36,049 bases of DNA from Streptomyces canus 299MFChir4.1. GTDB lineage: Bacteria > Actinomycetota > Actinomycetes > Streptomycetales > Streptomycetaceae. The translations under genes were made by a program, and so were the position numbers. Within the stretch, counting starts at the first letter, position 1. Each line of letters begins with the position of its first letter. Location of the stretch: positions 38,774-74,822 of the forward strand of contig NZ_KB911618.1 of assembly GCF_000383615.1 (NCBI RefSeq). The letters run 5' to 3'. Below are positions 17,227 to 24,109 of this stretch, one piece after another. The notes beneath the pieces were generated by a model. That model was not told where the DNA came from and did not search any database. It saw only the letters and a program-made list of their open reading frames with translations.

Positions 17227-17978
17227 CGCGCGCTCGCGGACGGGCTGGACGGGCTCGGCGGGCTGGACGGGCTGGGCGCCGGGCCCGGCGCGTCCCCGAG
17301 GGCACGGCTGCCGGTGCGCAGCATCTCGTCGTGCGTGAGGAGCATCGACTTCTGCTGCGGGTCCCAGGTCCACTGGAGCCGGTACTCGTATCCGGCCACC
17401 TCGGACGGCGAACGGATGATCACCGACCGCCCGGCCAGCTCGACCCCGCTGACCGCGTCCTCCCAGTGCATGACCCGCACGAGCCGGTGCTTCTGCACGG
17501 TGTAGACGCGTACCGCGGTGACATGGCCGGGCAGCTGCCGGAAACCCAGGGTCAGGTCCTCGTGCCCGTCACCGGTCAGGTCGCGGTAGTACGGCCGCAG
17601 GACCGGGCACTTCTCGCCGGCCGCCCCGGACTTCCCGCAGTCGGCCATCCGGCGGGCCGTCTCGGCGTACCCCCCTTTGGCGTAAGTGCCGGGATCCTCC
17701 TTGATCTCGGCGCGCACGAGGGCGACCGGATCCACCGCGCGGATGTCGTCACCGGGCACGGAGACACCCGCCACGACCTCCGAGTCCACCTCGCCGATCT
17801 CGAAGGCCGGACTGGAGGCGGGCGTCAGCCGCGGCCACAGCCGGTCGGGGCTGATCGCGGACGGCGTCGAGCCCGCGCCCACCAGGCCGCCCGCGTCGCC
17901 ACAGCCCGCCGCCGAGAGCAGCAGGGCGACGGCGACTACGGCGCGGGCCGTACGGGGGGCGCGGCGGGCGGGTGGCAC
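17223..17978 (-). CDS. Lipoprotein coupled to the sensor kinase
   Basis: A 251-residue exported protein with an LSAAGC lipobox (VVAVALLLSAAGCGD) after a short basic n-region. I chose the GTG at 17978 because AGGAGCACA precedes it; a GTG at 18023 would add 15 residues. The mature part has no clear catalytic motif: a region with RPYYRDLTGDGHEDLTLGFR resembles an FG-GAP/EF-hand-like calcium loop (D-T-G-D-G-H-E-D). The C-terminal part is Pro/Ser-rich. The ATGA overlap with the kinase suggests it senses or tunes the signal on the outer face of the membrane, by analogy with other lipoprotein-kinase pairs. Confidence 0.85.
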   Translation of the reverse strand: MPPARRAPRTARAVVAVALLLSAAGCGDAGGLVGAGSTPSAISPDRLWPRLTPASSPAFEIGEVDSEVVAGVSVPGDDIRAVDPVALVRAEIKEDPGTYAKGGYAETARRMADCGKSGAAGEKCPVLRPYYRDLTGDGHEDLTLGFRQLPGHVTAVRVYTVQKHRLVRVMHWEDAVSGVELAGRSVIIRSPSEVAGYEYRLQWTWDPQQKSMLLTHDEMLRTGSRALGDAPGPAPSPSSPPSPSSPSASAR

Positions 17979-18071
17979 TGTGCTCCTGGGGTCGGGGCCG
18001 TTCGGGGTGTCGGCCCCGTACACATTATTCGTACGGAAGTCCTTTTTGCCGTCCGGTGGGTCCGGGCGGTC

Positions 18072-18629
18072 CTACTCGGTCAGCTCCTCCAGCAGCCGGG
18101 CCGTGGACAGGCCGGCCCGCAGGTACTCGACGAACAGCTCGTTGTGCAGCGCCCACGGCGAGCGCCGGCCCCGGATCAGCCGGATCGCCGCGTCGGCCGT
18201 GTACCCCCTGCGGACCAGGGCGTGCGCGACGACCAGGCCCGAGCGGTTGTAGCCGTGGTAACAGCGGACGAGGACCTTGCGGCCCTCGTCCAGTGCGTCG
18301 CTCGCGGCCTCTGCCAGGCGCATCACGCCCGCGAGCTGGGTCCCGTCCAGCGGGCCGTCCGGAATCGGCCACACATGATGCTCGACGCCGGGATCGGGAC
18401 CGTGGCCCGGCAGCCTGAGCAGCGTCTGCACGACCTCGAACTCGTCCCGTACGACGGCGAACTCCCGTTGCCCGGAAAGGCCCCGGAACTCGTGTCCGCC
18501 CATCCACAGACCGGGCACGATCTCGTCCCACGCCCGGTCCGGAGCCGGTACCTCGGGTTGCTTCCTGCGGGTCCGCAACAGCGCCTCCCCAAGCCCCTGC
18601 GCCAAGCCCTGCAACTCCTTGCAACTCAC
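18072..18629 (-). CDS. Protein-tyrosine/dual-specificity phosphatase-like protein
   Basis: A roughly 180-residue protein with the CX5R phosphatase loop VRCYHGYNRSGL (Cys then HGYN then Arg-Ser). A C-terminal helix lies in the usual position of DSP/PTP domains (ADAAIRLIRGRRSPWALHN). An upstream WMGGHEFRGLSG segment and VEHHVWPIPDGPL resemble the general-acid loop area of DSPs. The start is unsure: GTG 18629 gives 185 residues, while TTG 18605, behind AAGGAG, gives 177. No signal peptide. It is divergent from a NERD-like gene. Its substrate may be a phosphoprotein or phosphoinositide; sequence alone does not tell. Confidence 0.83.
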   Translation of the reverse strand: MSCKELQGLAQGLGEALLRTRRKQPEVPAPDRAWDEIVPGLWMGGHEFRGLSGQREFAVVRDEFEVVQTLLRLPGHGPDPGVEHHVWPIPDGPLDGTQLAGVMRLAEAASDALDEGRKVLVRCYHGYNRSGLVVAHALVRRGYTADAAIRLIRGRRSPWALHNELFVEYLRAGLSTARLLEELTE

Positions 18630-18698
18630 CCCAAAGGTATCCGGCTTCTTGCCTGCGCAGCACCCCGCCTGTTCCCATGGTCCATGGGGTGATGGTGC

Positions 18699-19502
18699 AT
18701 GAGCGGACTGCGCGTGGTGCCGACCTGGCGCCAAGGTCAGGAGCGGCTGTACGTCTGCCTCTCGGACGGCAGGAACATCGCCTGGTACGACCGTGAGGCG
18801 GCTCGGGTCAATCTGCTGAGCGAGGACCGCAGAGAGGACGTGCTCGATGTCCTCGGGCCCTTCCTGACCGGCCGGGTGGCCGTGGGCCCGCCCCCGGTGC
18901 CGACGCCCGCCGAACTGGCCCGGCTCTCCCTCCACCCGGACGACGACCTCGCGCCCAACCGGCCCGGAGAGGCCCTCCAGGTCGCCCTGGACCGGGACCC
19001 CGGACCCGCGCACCGGATCCGCCGCGATCCGCGTCGGCGCGCGCTGGAGGCCGAGCAGATCGTGGGCGAGGCGCTGGACCGCCTCGACGGCGCGGGCTGG
19101 CACACCCTGCACTCCGTTCCGCTCCCCGGCGGCGACCGAGTCCACCATCTGGCGATCGGACCCGCCGGACTGTTCGCCGTGCACACGCTGTACGCCCGCA
19201 AGCAGCGGGTCACGATCGCCGACCCGATGGTCGCTCTCGGCCGCCGCGACCCCCAGCCGCTGCTGCGCCGCGTCCGCGCCGACGCCGACCGCGCCTCCTA
19301 CGCCCTGACGGCCGAGGTCCACCCGGTCCTCGCCCTCGTCGGCCCCTCCGGCATCTCCGTCACCCTCCCGCCCCGCGAGGTCCGCGTCCTAAGCGACACG
19401 GACCTGGAAGCCCTCACCCGCCTCGGTGGCGTCCTCAAACCGGCGGACGTGGAGGCCCTGCACGCGATGGCCAGGGACCGGCACACCTGGGACAAGGTCT
19501 GA
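18699..19502 (+). CDS. NERD-like (nuclease-related domain) protein
   Basis: A 267-residue protein. The C-terminal half resembles the NERD domain of Streptomyces proteins: AEQIVGEALDRLDGAGWHTL, then HHLAIGPAGLFAVHTLYARK. The usual catalytic K and acidic ligands of an active nuclease are not obvious, and G-rich turns replace them, so it may not cut DNA. The N-terminal 120 residues, beginning LRVVPTWRQGQERLYVCLSD, are unassigned. Start ATG 18699, 70 bases from the divergent phosphatase gene. The stop is immediately followed by a 49-bp tandem repeat. Confidence 0.75.
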   Translation: MSGLRVVPTWRQGQERLYVCLSDGRNIAWYDREAARVNLLSEDRREDVLDVLGPFLTGRVAVGPPPVPTPAELARLSLHPDDDLAPNRPGEALQVALDRDPGPAHRIRRDPRRRALEAEQIVGEALDRLDGAGWHTLHSVPLPGGDRVHHLAIGPAGLFAVHTLYARKQRVTIADPMVALGRRDPQPLLRRVRADADRASYALTAEVHPVLALVGPSGISVTLPPREVRVLSDTDLEALTRLGGVLKPADVEALHAMARDRHTWDKV

Positions 19503-19695
19503 ACACCGTCCACTACGGCTCATCGGTGGGCGCGGGTGCGGATGGTCCTGAACACTGTCCCGTGCAGCCCACTCAGGGGCGCGAGTCCAGAACGTCCTGA
19601 ACACCGCCCGGCGCAGCCGACCCAGGGGCGCGGGTGCGGATGGTCCTGAACACCGCCCAGCCCAGCCCACCCAGGGGCGCGGGGAACTGCGCGAC
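19500..19695. repeat. Four 49-bp tandem repeats after the NERD-like gene
   Basis: Units start with TGAACAC at 19500, 19549, 19598 and 19647, exactly 49 bases apart. Each carries GCGCGGGTGCGGATGG-like or GGGGCGCG segments and CAGCCCACCC. Units two to four are closest; unit one is diverged. The last unit ends in GGGGCGCGGGGAACTGCGC, the arm sequence of the hairpin at 8998-9079. 49 is not a multiple of three, so the repeat is not coding. Confidence 0.9.
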
Positions 19696-19750
19696 AAGCC
19701 CCCACCGTCCCGCAGCCGCCCGACAACTCGCCCCGGCACCCCCTCGCGCC

Positions 19751-20632
19751 CTACGGCAACCGTGACGCCCGCTCACCGTCCAGCAACGGGGCCAGCAGAT
19801 CACCGTAGTCCTGCAGCCGAGGCCCCATGTCCCCGGCCTGGAAGGACAGTCGACCGGGGACAGTGCACTCCTCGACCTCCGTCCAGGTGACCGGCGCCGA
19901 CACCAGGGGACGGGCCCGGGCCCGCAGCGTGTACGGCGTGGCCGTCGTCTTGCGGGCGGCGTTCTGACTCCAGTCCACGAAGACCTTCCCGGGGCGCAGA
20001 CTGCGGGTCATCCGGTGCAGCGCCAGCCGCGGCATCGCCCGCTCCGCCTCCACGGCGAGCTGCTTGGCGTACTCCGACACCTGATCGGACGACGCCCCCC
20101 GCACCGCCGCCAGCAGATGCAGTCCCTTCGACCCGGCGGTCTTCGGGTACGCCTCGATCCCGTCCGCGGCCAGCCGCTCCCTGAGCCACAGGGCGACCTC
20201 GCAGCACTCGACGATCGTCGCGGGGGCGCCCGGGTCGAGGTCGAGGACCAGGCGGTCGGCCTCCTCGGGGGCGTCGACCAGCCACTGGTGGGTGTGGAAC
20301 TCGGTCACCAGGTTGGCGGCCCACATCAGGCTCGCCAGGTCCTGGACCAGGACCATCCGGGCCGGGCCTTCCGAACGGGGGACCTCGGCCCTGGTGACCC
20401 AGTCGGGCGTACCCGGGGGGACGTTCTTGGTGAAGAAGACCTGGCCGTCGGGGCCGTCCGGGTAGCGCAGGAAGGAGACGGCACGGTCCCGCAGATGGGG
20501 GAGGAGGACATCGGCTGCGGTGGCGTAGTAGTGCAGCACCTCGCCCTTGGTGAAGCCGGTGGCCGGATACAGCACCTTCTCCAGATTGCTGAGCGCCAGC
20601 CGTCGCCCCTCCACCTCTGTGATCGGCGTCAT
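19751..20632 (-). CDS. ligD: Stand-alone LigD polymerase domain (NHEJ primase-polymerase)
   Basis: A 293-residue archaeo-eukaryotic primase-type polymerase. The metal-binding aspartates sit in LVLDLDPG (D131, D133) and FVDWSQN (D220). The GSKGLHLL motif (about 167-174), corresponding to the family's triphosphate-binding SGS/GLH region, is present, and so is QNAARKTTATPYTLR. The ligase and 3'-phosphoesterase domains of full LigD are absent, as in split actinobacterial systems, so a separate ligase must act. It fills gaps and adds (ribo)nucleotides at double-strand breaks held by Ku. It is divergent from ku over about 70 bases, a classic NHEJ pairing. Confidence 0.95.
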   Translation of the reverse strand: MTPITEVEGRRLALSNLEKVLYPATGFTKGEVLHYYATAADVLLPHLRDRAVSFLRYPDGPDGQVFFTKNVPPGTPDWVTRAEVPRSEGPARMVLVQDLASLMWAANLVTEFHTHQWLVDAPEEADRLVLDLDPGAPATIVECCEVALWLRERLAADGIEAYPKTAGSKGLHLLAAVRGASSDQVSEYAKQLAVEAERAMPRLALHRMTRSLRPGKVFVDWSQNAARKTTATPYTLRARARPLVSAPVTWTEVEECTVPGRLSFQAGDMGPRLQDYGDLLAPLLDGERASRLP

Positions 20633-20703
20633 ACGATGAGAATCTCACGCATATCTGACAAAACAGAATGAAACGGTGCAATACCGCAGAAAGGGTTCCG
20701 CTG
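20633..20703. promoter_or_regulatory. Divergent promoter region, ligD / ku
   Basis: A 71-base, unusually A/T-rich intergenic region between the two NHEJ starts. It probably holds both promoters. A TATCTGACA-like stretch on the plus strand and a CATTCTGTTTTG-like stretch on the minus strand are visible, but no box pair is decisive. Confidence 0.4.
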
Positions 20704-21717
20704 GTGAGATCCATATGGAACGGCGCCATCTCGTTCGGCTTGGTCAGCATTCCGATCAAGCTGGTGAACGCCACCGAGAGCCACTCGATCTCCTTCCGTC
20801 AGATCCACACCGAGGACGGCGGCCGGATCCGCTACCGCAAGGTCTGCGAACTGGAGGACCGCGAAGTCACCCAGTCGGAGATCGGCAAGGGTTACGAGGA
20901 CGCGGACGGCACGATCATCCCGATCACCGACGAGGACCTGTCCCATCTGCCGCTCCCGACGGCGAGGACGATCGAGATCGTGGCCTTCGTGCCGGGCGAC
21001 CGGATCGACCCGCTCCAGATGGATGCCGCGTACTACCTCCAGGCGGGCGGCGCCCCCGCCGCCAAGCCGTACACCCTGCTCAGGGAGGCGCTGAAGCGCA
21101 GCAACAAGGTGGCCATCGCCAAGTACGCGCTGCGCGGCCGCGAACGCCTCGGCATGCTGCGGGTGGTCGAGGACGCCATCGCGCTGCACGGGCTGCTGTG
21201 GCCGGACGAGGTCCGCGCGCCCGAGGGACTCGCCCCCGACACCAAGGTCACCGTCAGCGACAAGGAGCTCGACCTCGCCGACGCCCTCATGGACACCCTC
21301 GGCGAGATCGACCTCGACGAACTCCACGACGAGTACCGCGAGGCCCTGGAGGAGGTCGTCGCCGCGAAGGCCGCGGGCGAGGCCCCGCCGGAGGCCCCCG
21401 AACCGGCCCGCAGCGGCAAGGTCCTCGACCTCATGGCCGCGCTGGAGAAGAGCGTGCGGGAGGCGAAGGAGTCGCGGGGCGAGGAGCCCGGGGAGGTCAG
21501 GCGGCTGCCGCAGCGCAAGTCGGCACGGGCGGCGCCGAAGCAGACGGGCGGCAAGAAGTCCACGGCGGCCACGAAGAAGACCGCGGCCGCCAAGAAGACG
21601 ACGGCGAAGTCGTCACAGTCGTCACAGGGGACGAAGAAGACCGCGGCGGCCAAGAAGGCCACGACCGCGAAGAAGACGGCGGCCAAGAAGACGACCGCCC
21701 GCAAACGGACCGCGTGA
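20704..21717 (+). CDS. ku: Ku-family DNA-end-binding protein with lysine-rich tail
   Basis: A 337-residue Ku protein. The GTG start (VRSIWNGAISFGLVSIPIKL) follows GAAAGGG; upstream in-frame codons from 20668 are less likely. The Ku core shows ATESHSISFRQIH, GGRIRYRKVCELEDREV, YYLQAGGAPAAKPYTLL and GMLRVVEDAIALHGLLWPDEVR. The last 60-70 residues are lysine/alanine/threonine-rich (KKTAAAKK-type repeats), as in several mycelial actinobacterial Ku proteins, probably a non-specific DNA-binding tail. It homodimerises as a ring on DNA ends and recruits LigD-type enzymes. Confidence 0.96.
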   Translation: MRSIWNGAISFGLVSIPIKLVNATESHSISFRQIHTEDGGRIRYRKVCELEDREVTQSEIGKGYEDADGTIIPITDEDLSHLPLPTARTIEIVAFVPGDRIDPLQMDAAYYLQAGGAPAAKPYTLLREALKRSNKVAIAKYALRGRERLGMLRVVEDAIALHGLLWPDEVRAPEGLAPDTKVTVSDKELDLADALMDTLGEIDLDELHDEYREALEEVVAAKAAGEAPPEAPEPARSGKVLDLMAALEKSVREAKESRGEEPGEVRRLPQRKSARAAPKQTGGKKSTAATKKTAAAKKTTAKSSQSSQGTKKTAAAKKATTAKKTAAKKTTARKRTA

Positions 21718-21748
21718 CCTGCGCACTGCCGAGGGCACCGCGCAGGTC
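21716..21748 (+). terminator. Hairpin after ku
   Basis: GACCTGCGC (21716-21724) pairs perfectly with GCGCAGGTC (21740-21748) around a 15-base loop and overlaps the ku stop codon. It lies between convergent genes and can serve both. No T run, as is usual in Streptomyces. Confidence 0.6.
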
Positions 21749-21774
21749 GCTCGGTCTTCCGGCCTACGGCGAGG

Positions 21775-22275
21775 TCAGTCGACGACCTTCGCGGACTCGA
21801 TGATCACCGGCTGCGTCGGCACGTCACCGTGACCGCGGCTGCTGCCGGTCCGCACGCCCTTGATCTGGTCGACGACGTCCTGGCCCTCGGCGACCCTGCC
21901 GAACACGGTGTAACCCCAGCCGTTCGGGCTCTTGGCCGTGAAGTTGAGGAACTCGTTGTCCGAGACGTTGACGAAGAACTGCGCGGTCGCCGAGTGCGGG
22001 TCGCTGGTGCGCGCCATCGCCACGGTGTACGCGGTGTTCTTCAGACCGTTGTCGGCCTCGTTCGGGACCGGCGCGAGCGTGGGCTTCTGCACCATGTCCG
22101 GGGTGAAGCCACCGCCCTGGACCATGAAGCCGTCGATCACCCGGTGGAAGATCGTGCCGTCGTAGTGCCCGTTGCCGACGTACTTCAGGAAGTTCTCGAC
22201 GGTCTTGGGCGCCTCGGCGTCGGCGAGCTCGAGGACGATACGGCCGAAATTAGTGGTCAGCTCGACCCTGGACAT
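21775..22275 (-). CDS. Cyclophilin-type peptidyl-prolyl cis-trans isomerase
   Basis: A 166-residue cytosolic cyclophilin. Motifs around the active site are intact: FHRVIDGFMVQGGGF (catalytic Arg and the QGG turn), TVAMARTSDPHSATAQFFVN, and GWGYTVFGRV. It starts MSRVELTTNFGRIVLEL from ATG 22275, with AGAAAGGG in front; an in-frame ATG at 22302 lacks such a site. There is no signal peptide, so it acts in the cytoplasm. It sits alone, convergent with ku. Confidence 0.96.
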   Translation of the reverse strand: MSRVELTTNFGRIVLELADAEAPKTVENFLKYVGNGHYDGTIFHRVIDGFMVQGGGFTPDMVQKPTLAPVPNEADNGLKNTAYTVAMARTSDPHSATAQFFVNVSDNEFLNFTAKSPNGWGYTVFGRVAEGQDVVDQIKGVRTGSSRGHGDVPTQPVIIESAKVVD

Positions 22276-22372
22276 GGGAATCGTCCCTTTCTGGTGGGGC
22301 ATGACCGAAGCATCTTGTCACACGGCTGTGCGGGTACCGGGGGCGTTCCCCGTCTCACGGCCCCGCCGGCCG

Positions 22373-22768
22373 TCACGGCGCGGGGGAGGACAGGGGGGCG
22401 TCGCCCGTGGAGATCCCGGAGGTGACGGGCCCCGGTGTGGGCACGACCGACGGTTCGGAGGGGGCGGCCGGCGGCGACACCGGGCCGGTGCCGGTAGGCG
22501 GGGGACTGCCCGCCGGGGCCAGCGGCACCGAGGAGCGGCCGGGGTCCGTACCGGGCAGCGCGGCCGCGGCCCCGGCCGTGAGGACGGCGGCCACCAGCAC
22601 TCCCACGGCGCCCGAGACCGCCGTACGACGGCGCCGGATCCGCCGGCCACCGGCGACGGCCGCGTCGGTGACGCTGGGCAGGGCCGGCTCGCGCGAGCCG
22701 TCGAGGACGGCCTCGAAGGCGCTCCGCACGCGGGCACCCTCCCCGTACTCGTCCGTGTAGTCGTACAT
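22373..22768 (-). CDS. Single-pass membrane protein, probable partner of the SigE-family sigma factor
   Basis: A 131-residue protein: about 50 cytoplasmic residues (MYDYTDEYGEGARVRSAFEA), a basic GGRRIRRRRT, one membrane segment (AVGVLVAAVLTAGAAAAL) and a roughly 60-residue Pro/Ser/Gly-rich outer tail. No zinc-anti-sigma HxxxCxxC motif is seen. ATG 22768 is preferred because GGAGGTGA lies eight bases upstream; a GTGA-overlapping start at 22780 is possible. Its position directly after the sigma gene and its topology suggest a membrane regulator of that sigma factor, but this is inference. Confidence 0.75.
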   Translation of the reverse strand: MYDYTDEYGEGARVRSAFEAVLDGSREPALPSVTDAAVAGGRRIRRRRTAVSGAVGVLVAAVLTAGAAAALPGTDPGRSSVPLAPAGSPPPTGTGPVSPPAAPSEPSVVPTPGPVTSGISTGDAPLSSPAP

Positions 22769-22776
22769 CTCCCGCC

Positions 22777-23289
22777 TCACCTCCCGCTCGTCTCGCCCGC
22801 CAGGCCCTCGACGAGCCCGCGCAGCCGGACCAGCCCCCGGGCACTCTGGCTCTTGACCGTGCCCGGGGTCACGCGCAGCACCTCGGCGGTCTGCTCCACA
22901 CTCCAGTCCTCCCAGAACCGCAGTACCAGGACCGCCCGGTAGCGGGGCGGCAGTTCCATCAGCGCGGCCTGCATCACCAGCCGCAGCTCGGGCGTGTCCG
23001 GCGGCTCGGCCGACACCGGCTCCGGCATCTCCTCCGTCGGCTCCTCCCGCCGACTCCGTTTGCGGTACTGGTCGATGAAGGCGCGGGTGAGGATCGTACG
23101 GGCGTAGGCCTCGACGTTGCCGTCGCGGCGGATCCGGCCCCAGGAGGCGTACAGCTTCATCAGCGTCGTCTGGGTGAGGTCCTGGGCCTGGTGCCAGTCC
23201 CCGCACAGCAGATACGCGCTGCGTCTGAGCTGCCCCTGCCGGGCCTCGGCGAACTCCCGGAACTCCCGCTCCCGGACTGCTTCCCGCAC
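22777..23289 (-). CDS. SigE-family ECF RNA polymerase sigma factor
   Basis: A 170-residue ECF-type sigma factor. Region 2: EFREFAEARQGQLRRSAYLL, DWHQAQDLTQTTLMKLYASW and ARTILTRAFIDQYRK. Region 4: ALMELPPRYRAVLVLRFWED, then WSVEQTAEVLRVTPGTVKSQ at the C-terminus. These match the actinobacterial 'SigE family' (TIGR02983-like). The start GTG 23289 follows GGAGGG; longer in-frame sequence upstream is low-complexity and antisense to the promoter. It is followed by the membrane protein with a GTGA-type junction. The upstream promoter element is shared with the divergent gene, suggesting autoregulation. Confidence 0.94.
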   Translation of the reverse strand: MREAVREREFREFAEARQGQLRRSAYLLCGDWHQAQDLTQTTLMKLYASWGRIRRDGNVEAYARTILTRAFIDQYRKRSRREEPTEEMPEPVSAEPPDTPELRLVMQAALMELPPRYRAVLVLRFWEDWSVEQTAEVLRVTPGTVKSQSARGLVRLRGLVEGLAGETSGR

Positions 23290-23333
23290 CCGCCCCGACC
23301 CTCCGCCGAACCCGTCACACCTGTCCTTCAGAG

Positions 23334-23362
23334 GTACGGCGGGACGCGCCGCGAGGTTGCAC
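23334..23362 (-). promoter_or_regulatory. Putative ECF promoter for the sigma factor gene
   Basis: On the minus strand GTGCAACC (23362-23355) and CGTAC (23338-23334) are spaced by 16 bases, about 45 bases before the GTG start. The same pair of boxes occurs in mirror orientation for the divergent gene (23395-23424). Functional reading is inference. Confidence 0.5.
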
Positions 23363-23394
23363 GCCCCGGCAAGAAAAGTTTCCGCGGCCGGTCC

Positions 23395-23424
23395 GTGCAA
23401 CCCGCCCCGGCCGTCGCCCCGTAC
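23395..23424 (+). promoter_or_regulatory. Putative ECF promoter for the Ser/Pro-rich gene
   Basis: GTGCAACC (23395-23402) and CGTAC (23420-23424) with a 17-base spacer, about 39 bases before the TTG start. It is identical in both boxes to the minus-strand element upstream of the sigma gene. Confidence 0.5.
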
Positions 23425-23462
23425 TCCTCTCACGCAACCGTCCCGACCACCGAGGAGCACCC

Positions 23463-23894
23463 TTGACGAACCGCCATGGCATCCGACCCACCCGCCGTCT
23501 GCTGATCGGCGTCCTCGCGGGAAGCGCCGTGGCCGTGGCGGGCTGGGCCGCGGTCGCGGGCGCCGCGACCGGCTCCGCCACGCCGGCGGCGACTTCGGCG
23601 CCTTCCACCGCCCCTTCGCCCGTCCCGTCCACTGCACCCTCGACGGTGCCGTCCGCGGAACCCTCCGCGGTCCCGTCCCCCGCGCCGTCGGAGGGCCCGA
23701 CCGAGCCGCGCCCGGTGCCCTCCGGCCCGGCGACCCGGCCGACTCCGGTGCCTTCCGCTCCGGGGACCGCGCCGAGTCCGGCGCCGACGGCGGTGCCGAG
23801 CGAACGGCCCTCGACGGCCCCGAGCCCCGCTCCGGCGAAGCCCACCACCGCACCGAGCCCGGTCCCGTCGGTCGCCGAGCGGTCGTCGAAGTAG
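23463..23894 (+). CDS. Ser/Pro/Ala-rich surface-anchored or secreted protein
   Basis: A 143-residue protein: basic start (MTNRHGIRPTRR), one hydrophobic signal/anchor (LLIGVLAGSAVAVAGWAAVAG), then about 110 residues that are almost only Pro, Ser, Ala, Thr, Val and Glu in PS/AP repeats. No folded domain or LPXTG signal is seen. It is probably an extended wall-spanning or stalk-like protein. The TTG start at 23463 follows GAGGAG. The promoter shares its boxes with the sigma operon, so I expect control by that sigma factor. The Pro/Ser-rich outer tail resembles that of the sigma factor's membrane partner. Confidence 0.78.
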   Translation: MTNRHGIRPTRRLLIGVLAGSAVAVAGWAAVAGAATGSATPAATSAPSTAPSPVPSTAPSTVPSAEPSAVPSPAPSEGPTEPRPVPSGPATRPTPVPSAPGTAPSPAPTAVPSERPSTAPSPAPAKPTTAPSPVPSVAERSSK

Positions 23895-24109
23895 GCCGGG
23901 GCGGAGACGCTCAGCCCGGGAGGGGTGGGCGCGCGCATGGCCGTTCCCCTGTGGGGCGTGCCGTTGGCCGTCCTGGGGAGCCGACTTCCTTGGCGGGCCC
24001 AGGGCGGTCGCTCCCCGCGGGCATCGCGAGGCCGTCGAAGTAACGCGGCCGGATGCGCCCCGCACGGGACGGCGTCCGGGCCACCGTCCCGTCGTACGGC
24101 CAACTTCCC

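Noticed and set aside
19500..19695. CRISPR-like array
   Set aside because: Units are contiguous at 49 bases without unique spacers and no cas gene is present.
22373..22768. Zinc-binding anti-sigma factor
   Set aside because: The HxxxCxxC motif is missing; kept only as a probable membrane partner.
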